Assembly: GCF_019649055.1 (NCBI RefSeq)
Contig: NW_026570264.1
Location: 496,001 to 560,000, forward strand
Length of the DNA: 64,000 bases
Source: Paramacrobiotus metropolitanus
Taxonomy: Eukaryota; Tardigrada; Eutardigrada; Parachela; Macrobiotidae
Direction: 5' to 3'
A program made the translations under genes and the position numbers. The notes under the pieces are model-generated. The model was not told the DNA's origin and ran no database searches. It was given only the letters and a program-made list of their open reading frames with translations. Of the stretch, positions 33,784 through 46,670 are shown in pieces; position 1 is the first letter of the stretch; the number at the start of each line of letters is the position of its first letter.

Positions 33784-34791
33784 CATAGGAGGTAAGAAAA
33801 GCGTATAAAAATAAAGTTAAAATGTATCTTTTTATAGGTTAGCACCTTCGGTGAAATAATAGACTCAAGAATCGTCTTCCGAGCAAAGTGTACCCATAAA
33901 CGTTTCTGTACATCGACCAGCTGGTTTAAATGCTTTTTGCAAATTTTGGTGAGAATCCAGCGCAGGATGCGTGCGTTAATGCCTGTTTACTTAAGGGCTC
34001 CTACTTTTATCCCTTGACCAGGCAAAACTTCAAAAACATTTCAAAAAATTTCCAAAACATCACCTGAAAAAACTTTCCGAAATGGCTATGCTCCCCAACT
34101 GTCCGGGCGCAAAAAAATCAAAATTTCCGTACTTCGGTGGATTTTGTTTCCTTACTTTTGACGCCTAGGTTATCGTTATCTTCGTCCTTGTTTTATCGAC
34201 TGTTCATTAAAAATGTTAGCAAAACATCACAGATCTCGCTGTAGCGTCTCATAATATTTTCACGTGCTGATGATTTCAGCCAAGGCAAAGCCACAGTATC
34301 GGAAATACGAGCATCATTTGGACAACCTATTAAAATCGATCCCGATTCACTAATTATTGCTTGGTTATGCCAACAGCGCTGCAAGGCGAGCTCGTAGAGA
34401 ATCTAAATGTTTGGGACTTTTCTGTTAAAACATGTTTAATTTGGCTAAGACAACAAGAACACGAGAAAAATGCTCGTCCTTATCAAACACTGCGTAACCT
34501 GTGCTCATAGGGTTTTTTAAATTTTACGAAGGCTTTTTCTAGCTTGTATGCGGTCGATAGAAACGGCATCGAGAAATTAAAATCAGACGACAATTATAAT
34601 AACGGAAACTTATAACAGGAAATCAGCGTAACGAATGTTTTGAAAAAGATAAATATTACAACAATGATTAATTTTTTAGTTATTTATTCACCCCGCACAA
34701 ACTGTGTGAGTTTTAGTACTGCTTGTTTCATGATTCCGGCTTTAATTAATCTTGATATCGACAAGCAGTTGCCGTTAGCAACGGTGCTAAT
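33784..34791. other. Intergenic between receptor copies
   Basis: A 63-codon minus-strand frame at 34193-34384 (CWHNQAIISESGSILIG...) follows a fair acceptor but has no recognised family and no partner exon. Otherwise nothing is seen. Confidence 0.35.
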
Positions 34792-35951
34792 TTATTTCCC
34801 GCCCTGTTCACAAAGCGAATGGCTTCCCGAGCGCATCGGCCGCTGTCCAGTGCCTGATGGCAATCGGGGACGGCCTCGCACTCCGTTCCATATCCGACTG
34901 CAAACACTCGCCAACTCCTGTCGGTATTCGGCGCTCATGACGAAAAACATCAACTAAAAACATGACCCTAATATAAAATCCATTCGTAATCAATAAATAA
35001 TGCTACGCTTCCCGTAGAAATTTCGGATATGATAATTTTCGGCATGAACTGTGAAGTGCGAACGCTTACCGGGTTGGTGAAGTAAACGACCATCTGTATC
35101 AAACCCAGCCACAATGTCGCCAGCGGATGTGTCCGCTGTGCATTCGGCGCAACCGCCAAGGTTACCGGAAATATCAAGTAACCCACTAAGTTCCATAGAA
35201 AGGACAGGAATACCATGTTGGCTTTTCCTGTGCGCCTGTGTTCCAGCGTTGTTTCGCCATTTTGCGAAACATTTTCCACCGCTGTGTTCTTTTTCCTTCG
35301 GCGCATTAACAGTCTCAAATAAATCACACCATAACCCGCACTAGCTAGTGCTAGTGGACAATAGTACCCGGCTACAAAGGTCAACAAACCGAACACATCT
35401 TTCTGGGCGATTGTGCAACTGCCAGACGGAAGCTGCAAGTATTTTACGCCTAAATCCCACCATCCGAGACTCGCTAAACACGCGGCAGCGATCCATAAAA
35501 CCGTGAGAATGAATTTTTCCAGATTCAGCGCGGAGAAACGTCGGTAAAGGTACGGATAGCAGAGTGCCACGACACGGTTGACGGCGATATATGTGTCGAT
35601 CCAGTTGGCGGCGTACCGCAAGGTCAACTGCAGTGCCATGATGGGTCCGCAGAATCGCGGATCAATTCGGACAACGGCCACTTGTTTACTGTACGCAAAC
35701 ACGGCAATAAGAGGATAGGAAATGGCGCACAGCGCGGTGTGCGTAGCTAAATAATGAGCTATTAATAAACCGCACCCCGAACGCAGTCGCAAGTTAGAGA
35801 AAATCAGGCTAGACAGTAGTGCGTTGGCAATAGCTCCGCCGTAGCACAGAGTGAGGTACGTTGCAGCCCAAGCGGTCACGGAAGAAGCAGACAGTAAGGT
35901 GAAATTGCTCGTTGTATTGGAAATGCCGCTTAGGTTGATGGATAAGCTCAT
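34792..35951 (-). CDS. Rhodopsin-class seven-helix receptor, intact, 347 aa
   Basis: Exon 1 (35951-35070, 294 codons) and exon 2 (34953-34792, 53 codons plus stop) flank a 116 bp intron (gtaagc...tttttag). It starts MSLSINLSGISN with two N-glycosylation sites. Class A marks: GAIAN in TM1, C3.25 in RFCGP, NRV for DRY, loop-2 Cys in GSCTIAQ, P5.50 in YYCPL and NPxxF across the splice. Exon 2 is short and ends CEQGGK, as in the plus-strand gene at 3547-6299. These two form a subgroup, although they lie 30 kb apart in opposite orientation, which implies a rearrangement or long-range copying. Confidence 0.9.
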
Positions 35952-37925
35952 TATAGCGCTTTCACCCTTTCACCTTAACGATATATATCAGCCGTGGATC
36001 TGTCGGATAATTCTACCAAAATTCTGCGTAGGCCTGCTAGTGCTGTAATTATCTAATACCAAAAAAATATTAAAATCCGTTAGAAAAGTCTAGGAATAAT
36101 ATCCTGTGATCGAAAGCAGCGTTGCACAAGCCGTAAAAGTTTAAACCAGCGCTGACATTAAGCGCGTGTAACAAGAAACTGTTATCCAGAAGCTTTGGTA
36201 GCCGAGTAATAATACCGGATTTGTCGGCATATGAGCATATTTATTGAAACATGATCCGGATCTAGCAAACTAATTTAGCATCAACGTCACAGAGCTTCCT
36301 GCCACCATCGAATTGCTTAGTTTTAGCAAAACAGTTCTATTAGACCACTTATTTAGAAATTATAATAAACGTGGAAGAATGTATATGATGAAAGAATGCC
36401 TGAAGAAATAAGTGTACTTAATTACGTTTGAACTCATATCACGGATATCGGAAGCGGTTCAAGTCGCTGGCATTAAGCTTTATTACAAAATACTACCAGT
36501 GGACAACATGAGAATACAGAAAACAACATTGCAGAAGATTAAATGTTGAAGACGGCACGAAGCCCGTCTTAATTTAATGACTTTAAGTAGTGCCGAAGAA
36601 TATGTTTAGTATTCTTCGAAAGGCGATGTTTACCGGTCATATTACAGCCTCCATACAGACTTCATGCAGTCAGGTAATTGCGCGTACAAACAAACCAGCC
36701 AAAGAAAATACCCGCCAGAAGTATTTAAAGCCTCAAGTCACACACGTGCTGGGGCAACTACCAATATGTAATTTCCTGATCTTGGAAATTCACCATGAGC
36801 AACACCCATGACTCCCTGAGTAGCCGCCCATTCAGACAGTTTCCTGTTTTTTTTCCGTTCGTTAGAAGGTGTTGTTCCAGTGTGAGCTCTTTTGTTGACG
36901 GTCAAAAAATAGGACACCCATTTCCGGCTGACTAGCACGACTGACAGCTGCAAAAGTAGCAGTAGGGAAAATATTCTGTGAAATCATGGTTTACAGGAAC
37001 AGGAACAGAGCCCAGATAAACGGATTTCACGTCAGGCCACAAAACATGGCTAAATTTGATGCGGTGTACAAAACCTGCACTTTTCCCATTATAAATCAGC
37101 ACACCATTGATGGTCATCCGCTTCGACCAGTGCCCAGTCCTGCTTATTCCTTTTTTAAAAGTAAGATACCTCTACTACATACACCCTCCGTTCTCAGCTC
37201 TCTGAATGTTGTAGAGAGGTGTATGTTACACAGGGGCACTGCCCCTGGGGGCGGTCATTAACTTGTCCCCAGGGGGCTGGTCATATATTTGTCAACAGCA
37301 ACTACGCACGGTGCCGCTGATGCTTGGTTTATAAATTCATGTTACTCCTCCAAAACGTGGCTCACTAGCGCTTGTTTATTGCATTCCTTTTCAAAAAGCT
37401 ACCGTATTACTGGCAGTTTCTGCGTCGGAATGAACCGGTAACCAATAATTTTCAATGCCCTTTTGCTGCTTTTACTGCCAGATCTGGTACTTGACAGATC
37501 TGAAACAGAAAACGGAACTTTCTTTGAGACCTTTCTACGCTTATTCAGCCAGCTGTATGTAACGAAGAGGTTGACTGTATGTTAAATCCTGTCAGCGGTT
37601 CCACGAAAGGTGTATGTTGTACTTATGGAGGGGTGAATGTTATATAGAGAACTGCGCGTATGTTATAATCCATCGAGTAGTCCGGTTCTCAGCCCCACGT
37701 CTATTATAAAGGGGTGAATGTTGTATAAGGGTGTATGTAACGAGGGGTTTACTGTACATTCAAAAAGCTTTGTTAGTAGTCGTAATATGCAGTCTTTTAA
37801 TTCCGGTCGCTAACCAACTAGTACAAGCATAGAACGCATTAGAAATTGTGAAAAAATTGAATAGTCCATCGAGCAAAACAATTTTTTGATTTCGAACTTG
37901 CTATGTGCACAGCTATGCCGTCACA
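35952..37925. other. Receptor 5' flank and repetitive spacer
   Basis: 36.6-36.9 kb matches, at similar distance, the far upstream flanks at 41.3-41.5 and 49.4-49.6 kb (GGCGATGTTTA-type and CACACACGTGC blocks). 37.15-37.76 kb is a repetitive stretch. No gene is seen. Confidence 0.45.
37150..37765. repeat. Repetitive stretch with recurring GTGTATGTTRTA / GGGGTGAATGTT units
   Basis: An inverted unit (TACATACACCCTCC) opens the region. Direct units GGTGTATGTT, GGGGTGAATGTTATA, GGGGTGAATGTTGTATAA and GGGTGTATGTAAC follow to the right end. This looks like a degraded inverted-repeat element. A CCCCTGGGGGC palindromic patch lies near 37241. Confidence 0.5.
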
Positions 37926-38025
37926 ACGTCACAAGCGGGCGATGGACCTCGGTATCCGTTACACCGGCCAGGGTTAACGGGAACACGAAATAATAGCCCA
38001 CAACATTCCAGAAAGACGAATCAAT
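37926..38025 (-). pseudogene. Receptor relic covering TM6 and loop 3 only
   Basis: The minus strand reads FWNVVGYYFVFPLTLAGVTD and then TEVHRPLVTL, which aligns with the TM6 region of the array genes (FLWNVVGYLVFPVTLAVAPD). One codon is inserted and a stop follows. A conserved upstream block of the family (38075-38125) lies only about 50 bp away instead of ~500, so most of the gene was deleted. Confidence 0.75.
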
Positions 38026-38074
38026 ACCCGCGTAGCTAGCCTGGCTCCTGAAAATACAGGATATTTAATGCACA

Positions 38075-38125
38075 CCGGAAATGTCAGCGTCCCTGATCAG
38101 ATAATTATTCTTCCATTTACGTCCA
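38075..38125 (-). promoter_or_regulatory. Conserved upstream block of the receptor family (orphaned copy)
   Basis: AATGTCAGCGTCCCTGATCA followed by GATAATTATT on the plus strand matches blocks at about 40930, 45020 and 48990 and, inverted, at about 375-445. It sits next to a gutted receptor relic. Confidence 0.5.
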
Positions 38126-38230
38126 GAGTTTCTGGGGTTACAGCAAAAATTTTTCCGCTTATCCTCTCATTATAAGGACCTTCGGGGAAATGTGAATATT
38201 AAAACAACAGGCTACCATTCGAGAAATAAG

Positions 38231-38463
38231 TTAATGCGCTTTATTAGCGCAAGCCAGTACACCCATACAGAATATAAAAAGAACAGAGGTGATTACAACA
38301 AAGAATTCCCCTGAATTACTCGGCTCTGTCGATGGTTTGAGTGCGGAAACTGCGTTGCCTGCTTGGATTTTAATCGACAAACGCTGTTGAAGAAGTTTGA
38401 GCGAGCGAGGCTCACCAGTGTGCTGCTGTAGTCGTCTGCCCATTTCCTTCAGTAAAACTGATG
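38231..38463 (-). CDS. Unidentified C-terminal exon, possible mobile-element remnant
   Basis: After an acceptor (aaatgcag) the frame runs ASVLLKEMGRRLQQHTGEPR, then SLKLLQQRLSIKIQAGNA, and ends in a hydrophobic helix (FFVVITSVLFIFCMGVLA) and a stop. The Gly-Arg-Arg-Leu...Thr-Gly-x-Pro-Arg...Gln-Arg-Leu-Ser-Ile...Gly-Asn-Ala pattern resembles, from memory, a segment common in proteins of invertebrate mobile elements. No first exon is identified. Confidence in any function is low. Confidence 0.3.
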
Positions 38464-39148
38464 CTGCATTTGCAAGGAAGCCGGTACCAGCAGTTCAACA
38501 ACTGCTACTAGTTCAACCAGTAGCAGCTTTTTGAGAACCACAGGTATTTGGCTCCTAAATAAACAACGGCTAGCTTTTTTCAGACTGGCTGGTTTTTCAT
38601 TGACAGTTGAGATTCTTTTCTCCTGTGGCTTTGAACATAAGTTATGCGATAAAAAACAAATCGTTGATGTGCAGCTGTAAATGGCAACGAAAACAATTTT
38701 GGAAAAACTTTTGGAATACCCGCTGAAGAGAAGTGGGCCGGGTACATGGCAGTGATGGTACTGTACCGAATTCTTGTACTAATAAGAACATATAAAAAGT
38801 AATCAGATTTATGCAGGATTAAACGTTTCCATGTTCCGGTATATGAACAAAATATCCCCATGTATCCGCACAATTCAGCTATAACATTAAGAGTAAATGC
38901 GATGGATAAATAGCTGTATCACCTGCGCACCCTGTAATCCTAAAAACCGGCATTAAAGGACTTTTACCTGTACTCTGCTGGCTAGATGATTTAATTTCTT
39001 TTGCTAATGACCTAGCAGCAACTAGGAAAACACCAATGTCTTTCATGTAGAAGGCAAACAGAATTATTAATAATACATTAGACAATACAACTCTGAATTA
39101 TTATGTCCACTGTGTGAACCGGCTTTGCGGCTTCTTGTACTGCTCGGT

Positions 39149-40361
39149 TTAGAATTCGATTTCCTTGATAACACGGTCGGTTTTAGTTAACCACAAGGGT
39201 GCTAATTTATTTCCGGCAGTGTTGCCAGCGGTCGAAAGGCTTCCTGAGGGCATTGGTCGTTGTTCATTTGAAGATGGTTCTCGTGAACGTCCGAACATTC
39301 TGTTCCAGATCCGACGACACACAACCTTTAAATCCTCTCGGTATTCGGTGCTCATGATGAAAAACATCATCTAGAAAATTCGATCCAAGTTATATGTTTT
39401 AAAAAAAACCTAATGTGCCAGTTAGCAACACGTCTTATAAAAAAAACCGGTCTTATCGAAACTGCACGAACGTACTAACCGGATTGGTGACGTAACCGAA
39501 CATCTGCACCGAGCCCAGCCACAATGTTACCAGTGGACGACGAACCTGAGTGTCCGGCGCAACCGCCAAAGTAACCGGGAAAACCAGATATCCCACCACA
39601 TTCCACAGAAACGAAGCAAACACCATATTGGCTTTTACCGCACGGCGGTTTTCCATCGTGGAATCAGCATCATGCGGCACATTTTCCACCGCTGTGTTTT
39701 TCTTTCTTCGTCGGATCAGCAACCTCAAATAAATCACAGCATAACTTGCTCCTGCCACAGCTAAGGGGCAGTAATAACCGGTAATAAAGATCAGCAAACC
39801 AAATACATCTTTGTGCACGATGCTACACCCTCCCGACGGAACTAGCGGATATTTAACGCCTAATTCGAGCCAACCTAGACTGGCTAGACACACAGCAGCG
39901 ATCCATAACATTGTGAGAATAACCTTTTCCAAATTTCGCGCGGAAAACCGCCGATAATGGTACGGAAAACAGAGCGCCACGACACGGTTGATGGCGATAT
40001 ACGTGTCGATCCAGTTGGCCGCGTACCGTAAGGTCAGTTGCAGTGTCATTTGTGGTCCGCAAAATCTTTGGTCGAGATTTAAAGCGTTCGCTTGTTTGCG
40101 AAAAGTGGACACGGCCAGTATTGGATAGGAGATGGCGCAGAGCGCTGCGTGCGAGGTTAAATAATGAGCGATTAATAAACCGCATCCCGATCGGAGTCGC
40201 CAGTTCGAAAAAATCAGACCGGCTAACAAAGCGTTGGCGATGGCTCCGGTGTAGCAGAGAGTCAGATATGTCGACGCCCACGCGGTTACGGAAGTAATGG
40301 AAAGAAATGCAAAATGCGACGTTGCATTGACTGCCCCGCTGATGTTGACGGAAAAGTTCAT
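39149..40361 (-). CDS. Rhodopsin-class seven-helix receptor, intact, 367 aa
   Basis: Exon 1 (40361-39480, 294 codons) and exon 2 (39370-39149) flank a 109 bp intron (gttagt...ttctag), the shortest in the family. It starts MNFSVNISGAVNATSHF, with N-glycosylation sites before TM1. C3.25 (RFCGP), NRV for DRY, W4.50, loop-2 Cys (GGCSIVH), P5.50 (YYCPL), KANMVF at the base of TM6 and NPxxF in TM7 are all present. The 73-residue exon 2 product has a Ser-rich tail. A family-conserved block lies about 570 bp upstream. The dead copy at 899-2095 is its nearest relative at the N-terminus. Confidence 0.9.
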
Positions 40362-43327
40362 CTTAATTATACGATATAAAAAACCTTAAAATCAGGCAAG
40401 TCGGTTTTGAACTATTGCAGAAAAATAAGCCGTAAATCTATTGATAAAATATATATTTAAAAATCGCATATAGAAGCTCATTGCAGACAAATTTGTCGGA
40501 AATGGCGCAGTATTGTTTCAGATTCCTCATAAATAAACACGTTACCGTCTCCGTAGGAAAGCAGGGACCATACTACCAAATCAGACTTTCAGTAAAGTGT
40601 CAAAGAGGAACATGAACAAAGATTGACTGGATTAGCCGGTTGTTGCTGTTTTCACCCAGAAAACACCGTTTTTTTACACACTCATTGCACCTGACTCCAA
40701 TGTACGTACGTATTCAAAAGAAACAACAGCATAAATCTAGATACTAAAGCGAAGAGAAAAATTGAATAAAAGCCTGAGAGAATGGTGTGACTTTAACGGA
40801 TTAATCAAATGATTGCCTCAAAGGTATAATTAGAAACCGTTTTCAATACGCTTTCGGTAGCAAAGGCGAATCTATACCCGCGTCGTTGGCTTGGTTAATG
40901 AAACTATAAAACATTTATTAGACACCTAAAATGTCAGCGTCCGTGATTAGATAATTATTGTTGCTGACGTCCTGACCTTAACGAACCTCGGCAAAATATT
41001 TCCGCAGATCCTCTTATATTTGACACTCTTCGGAGAGATGCGGATAATAAAACAAGAGGCTAACCATCCCGGCTATAATTATGACCATGGTATACCCATT
41101 TAAAATAAGCCATCAACCGGAAAAAGCCCCACATACCTGATGTTGATCCTAGCATATGGCATTACATAAATCATCACGTGTGACAAGTCATAAAAATTAA
41201 TACGCGCACAATTAAAGGGGCATTATCATTTACATGAAATCGGAGAATCAATACTGCAACAGACCAAGAAAACAGATTGCTCGGGCTTATGCAATGATCG
41301 AGTTATTACTGAAATGCTCCCTATTTTTTTTTGAAAGGCGATGTTTATCTGTCATGTTTTCCATATAAACTAAACAGTAACACGAAAATGCCTGGGCACA
41401 TGTAGTTATAGTTTCTAGTCACACACGTGCTGCTACACTCATCGTGTATTTTCTCAACGCTGTGTATTTAGGGTCACTTCAAATCCGCCGCTGAGTTGCC
41501 GCCACTTTTGTTCGTGTGAGCATTTTTGTTGTCATTGTCATTTGCTACTGTCGGTGGAAAAAAAGCAAGACGTTTACACTTACTTTCGGCTTTGCAGTAG
41601 GATAAACAGAAGTGATGGCGAAAATATTTTTCGAAACCTTTATCTTTTACTGTACTGCCCGCGGATCTGAAGCTGGTTTCGCAGGTACGACCGTCCCGGG
41701 AATCCTAAGCAATCCGCGATTGCGCAATGTTTTTCCTACAGGAAATTCTATTTTGCTGCGGAACGTGTGTAGCGTGGTTTACAAACAGTCGTGTATTCAG
41801 TAGGCAGCACATGATCCGGTCTGTTCATGATTCGCTACGTCGACGTACGGTATTATGGCAATTATCACCAGTTAGACCACACCGTTGGACCACTGCTTCA
41901 GTTTGAATTTTTCTTACCGTACTACCTTGAAGTAATCGATTCTTGTTTAGAATTGTTTTTGGACAGCTTTCACGTGAATTGGCTTTAACATTGAGTAACG
42001 GCTTTATTCGGGCAATGACACAGAGGGAGTGCCAAAATTTTATTTTTTCGAGTTTGCCTGCTTACTGGTTAAATCATGAACAACCGTTATATGTTTGTTA
42101 CATACTTTATTCTCTAAACTATGAAAAAAAAGAATTTCAGTCGTTCAAGCGAAAAGTCGTTCCTCCGTTCCGTGCGCCGGTTCGAGTAGCCTAACAACTT
42201 TCATTCTAAAAATTAAATTTTAAATAAATTGCACTGCGGATTTGCTCTACAAAATGCGAATTTTTTTGGTTTTCCGGTCTTCTGCTCTTCGAAAATTCGG
42301 ATTCCTTCTGTCGCTAGAAACTACTTCAGTGACTGCACCTATGTCCAGACTTTGGTCACTTTAACCGATTCCAAAGCACTATACTGTAGTTGTAATTGTA
42401 ATTAGCTAATAAGTAGTTATAATTAGCTAATACATTTTTTAAGACTTAGGACTAAGAATTTTTACATGAATTTTCCTATTTATATGCGTAATATGTATCT
42501 GAATGCATAATATGGGACATCTGGTCACGTACGAAGACAGTTGTAGCCTATTTTATCTTTTTCCAGAAACAGCAAGCATCAGCAGACTCTTAATACGTGC
42601 TTCAAGAGGGAAAATTTTTAGGCATTCAAACATTAAAGCATTAAAACATTTTAGACATTAAGATTTTAGGCATTTCATTAAACTAAGAAATCGACTAAGC
42701 GCTACCGAGTTGTCGTGTAGCCGAATATCCGGCCCCTAAATTACGGATGAAAGGTGGGTTGATGTCCAAGGTTGCTTTGTGCTTGTTGCAGCACACTGGA
42801 ACAAGTCTTCCGATAATTCTCCAGCGGGGGCCAGTAAACAATTTTTACCCATTTATATAAAACAATTTTCAGATGTAGAATATCATAAACATGGAATTAC
42901 CAAAAACCCGGCTATCTATAACAAACGACTTTCATATGGTGAATGCTGACTTTCATAACTGCACCATTGCTCCTAAGGTAATCCCATTAATGGGTCCAGC
43001 ATACAGCTAGGTCCCGGTGACCAAGTATACGATGTTCTGAGTTAGGAACTTAGCATCCGAGGACCACTGGAGGCTTCGAACGCACCATGCACGATTTCAC
43101 TGAGGCTTTTTGGCTCTGTAGGGAATCCCAGCCCACGAAACTCGAATGCTAATCGGCGAAGCAAAGCAGTACATAATTAATCTGACGCGTTAGAACATTT
43201 TAATTATTTGAACAGATCTTGTAAGCAGATGAAAAATTAATTATTTAATTATAATTAATTTATTATTAACATTACTCTAGTAAGTAGACGCTTTTTTTGC
43301 ACCGCCAGTTTGCGAATAATTTGCTCT
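40362..43327. other. Receptor 5' flank and spacer
   Basis: 40925-41040 holds the conserved upstream block, and 41.33-41.82 kb aligns loosely with 49.37-49.95 kb, so the duplicated unit extends at least 1.5 kb upstream. 42390-42450 and 42610-42680 are low-complexity AT-rich repeats (TAATTAGCTAATA, CATTAAA). No gene is seen. Confidence 0.45.
40925..40975 (-). promoter_or_regulatory. Conserved upstream block of the receptor family
   Basis: AAATGTCAGCGTCCGTGATT and the following AGATAATTATT lie about 570 bp before the start of the 39149-40361 receptor. The matching blocks at other copies sit 340-510 bp upstream. Function is not shown; conservation by recent duplication alone is possible. Confidence 0.4.
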
Positions 43328-44558
43328 TCAGTTAAGCTTTATACCACGGTCAGTGCTTGCTGACCACAATGGAGCTGATCTATTCCCCGTCGTGTTCACA
43401 GACCGCGAACGGCTTCCCGACCGCATCCGCCGTTGTCCGTTGTTGGATGGCTCACTAGAGCGACCCAGCATGGCATTCATCACTCGGCTGGTGAGACGCC
43501 CCAGTTCCGATCGGTATTCGACGCCCATGAGGAAAAACATTACCTAAATTCATTCGTCTTCTAATAACTGAATTCTTCTTAAATACATCAACGCTATTAA
43601 AACGCTCGTATCATCAACGATTTGACGGAGAGCATTCCAGTTAACCTGATGTAAAATAAATATGCTGGCTTACCGGGTTGGTGACGTATCCGAACATCTG
43701 CACTGAACCCAGCCATAACGTCACAAGTGGACGCCGAAGCTGGGTATCCGGCGCAATCGCCAAGGTCACCGGAAAAACCAAATAGCCCACCGTATTCCAC
43801 AAAAATGACACAAAAACCATGTTGGCTTTCACCGCACGTCGGTGTTCCACCGTTCTTTCTATATCTTGCGGTGCGTAATCCACTGCCGTATTTTTCTTCC
43901 TTCGGCGAATTGCCAATCTCAGATAAATAACACCATAACCCATAGCCGCCAAAACCAGCGGACAATAATACCCGGCGACAAAGGTTAAAAGCCCAAAAAC
44001 ATCTTTTTGTACGATGCTGCAATTACCCAGGGGTATTAGCAGATATTTAACGCCCAAATCCAACCATCCTAAGCTTGCTAAACAAGCAGCAGCAATCCAC
44101 AACACCGTGAGAATAAAAGTCTCCATATTTCGAGCGGAAAATCGCCGATAACAGTACGGATAACAGAGCGCCACGACACGGTTGACAGCGATGTATGTAT
44201 CGATCCAGTTGGACGCGTAGCGCAAGGTCAACTGCACCGTCATGAACAGTCCACAGAATCGTGAGTCGACTTGGATACCGGTCGCTTGTTTACGGTACAC
44301 GGACACCGCGACGATCGGATAGGAAACAGCACAGAGTGCGGCGTGGGCCGCTAAATAATGGGCGATTAATAGTCCGCATCCTGCTCGCAGTCGCCAGTGA
44401 GAAAAAATCAGGCCGGCTAACAGCGCGTTGACGATGGCACCGGTGTAGCATAGAGGAAGGTGTATGGACGCCCAAGCAGTTATAGAAGAAGTCGACATTA
44501 AGGAGAAACGCGGTGTCGCATTGCCGATGATCCCGCTGATATTAGCCGATACATTCAT
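43328..44558 (-). CDS. Rhodopsin-class seven-helix receptor, intact, 366 aa
   Basis: Exon 1 (44558-43674, 295 codons) and exon 2 (43543-43328, 71 codons plus stop) flank a 130 bp intron (gtaagc...tttag). The start MNVSANISGIIGNATPRF is used because it matches the family; an in-frame ATG lies 13 codons upstream. All family marks are present: GAIVN in TM1, C3.25 (RFCGL), NRV, loop-2 Cys (GNCSIVQ), P5.50 (YYCPL), a basic TM5 end (RRRKK), the NTVGYLVFP version of TM6, and NPVMFF with MGVEYR in exon 2. The tail is Arg/Ser-rich. Confidence 0.9.
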
Positions 44559-46670
44559 CGTTGAAGACTGAAATTTATGCAGCGATAGCCTGGTCATATA
44601 AACTACAATTAAACGGATATATCGGTTGATTTATGCCTAAGCAAAGCGGCTTAAATTAGGGATGAATGACGCAAAATTTTAGCAGCAGCAAAATCGACGC
44701 TTTGGTCGCAGAATAAAACTGGTTTTTTTAGCTTCACTCGAGGGACGCTTTCGCAAATTTGCGAGGAATTGTGCTAGAATTTACAATGCAACATTCAACT
44801 AATAAAGTGTAGAATCTGACAAAGCGTAGGCTAGAAAAAAAGCCGGTAAAAGAAAATGGCAACTGATTAAGCAACTGGTGAAATACTTTAGAAATATATA
44901 ATTCCCAGCCGGTCTTAGTACGGGGTGGTAGAAGAGACAGCTCAGTACAGGCTTTGCTGCCGTGCTTATGGTTAATGAAACTTGATGAGACAATGAGATT
45001 AATCAGAAGACGCGTCAAATGTCAATACCGTTGATCCCATAATTATTTCTGGAGCTGACATCTTGAACTTCTCTCGCAACGTCAAAATCGTTGTCCTTCC
45101 AATAATCACCTTATTTCATCCATCCTCGGGGAACATAGAAATTATGGATGAAAAAATAGGGAACATAACTAAATTCCAACCTGGGACCAATTTAATCTAC
45201 CATAAACTGAAAATGCCCACGTGTCAGGAGTCAGAACATGGCTTCGGAAGTTTCAGAATTAATTCCTGGAGGAGGTTAACAGGCGAACCTACTCAGTCCG
45301 GATTTAAAAACGAAAAAATTATATTGTATAAAAGAATAAAACTGGCGGAACCGGTTATTAATAACCTTTTTGCACCGGATGATGCAAGCAGCTTTCGGAG
45401 AATCTGCCCTTTACTGGTCATGTTACCATGTTGCTAAGCTAAGTACTTCCGTCACAAACAATAAGCAAAATGGAAATGTCCGCCAGACGTACTTGGAGTT
45501 TCGTATTTCACGCATGCTGCTGCGCTGCGGTGTGATAATGCAACGTCAGTGCGATATTTGTTTGATAGCGATTCCACCAGATTGTCTTGCACAAGAAAAG
45601 GGGGTCAAGTAGTGGGAGTTTGTTTTGAGACAGAAAGTCGTGCATGTATAAAAATTTCAAAAATCTAAAGAATATAAATTCTCCAGGGAAGATCTGGTTT
45701 TAAGTTTGAATCACTGAATGTTCGTTTTTGCAAATTTGCCTCATCAGACATTTTCAATTTTGGACATTTGAATTCTTATAATTGCTACTACACTTAAAAA
45801 GTTGTCAGTTTTCAGCCATCCTTTTTTGTAATTTTTGTAAGATCGGACTTATCATTGCCAAGCACGAGTTAATAAATTCAAGAATTTTCACCCTTCGAAA
45901 GTTACGAAAATAACGTAATAGGCATTTACAGTTTTGCTTCTCTCGCTTCCATGAAATTCACCAGTCGGGATGTTAGTCGCAACCGAAATTACTGACTGTT
46001 GTAATTTCCTGTAGTAAAGCCTACCAACGGATTGTCCATACTGCCAAGTGTTTCTGTTAATAGATCCAGTAGGGGAAGGTTTTTTAGTATCGACGGTTTT
46101 TCAGTTACCTCAAATATCCAATTTCCAATAATATTTTTCCGTATTGCCGAAAAATACCTTCGCACAAAATTTTACATTTAAGTTGGCTTGGATTACAAAA
46201 ACCGCTCGGAAGATTATCAACGGTTTTTAATTTGGAAAACAGTCAGCCTTGAAATAAAATATGCGAGATTTGAAGAAATTCAAATTAGAAGGATTCTAGT
46301 GAGATTTTCGGATCATTTGTTAGCGATGAATATTGACGCATTTTGGGACTGTGTTTCAGCCATTGCTTTCCAACTATGTAGATGTTGATTTTTTAAAACC
46401 GTTTCGTCCAAATGTATGCAAATCGTTTGACCGAGCTCACAGTAGTATGCCTTTAATTTTAACGTTGAGAAACGGGCAGGCCCGTGAAAGCGAATATCCC
46501 CATGTATGGCCCGAATTCGGTACCAGCTTTTGGTGCGCTTTTATAAATACACTAGTAAGCAGGATGCGGTGGCCGCACGGTCTGCATTCTCTGGGTAAAA
46601 ACATTGATTGAAACAGGGAATATGCAAACAAGATATTCAGTATTCTACAGTTCCGTAAGCAGTTCGATCT
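44559..46670. other. Receptor 5' flank and spacer
   Basis: The conserved upstream block occurs in weaker form at about 45015-45060. No gene with support; frames at 45063-45437 and 46333-46611 show no domain. Confidence 0.4.

Larger units (their letters stand above)
38026..39148. other. Spacer with a conserved receptor 5' block and a possible element fragment
   Basis: 38075-38125 holds the upstream block seen at other copies. A minus-strand frame at 38231-38463 is listed separately. The rest is unassigned. Confidence 0.4.

Noticed and set aside
34193-34384. 63-codon minus-strand frame after an acceptor-like site
   Set aside because: No family, no donor-linked partner exon and no signal peptide; left as spacer.
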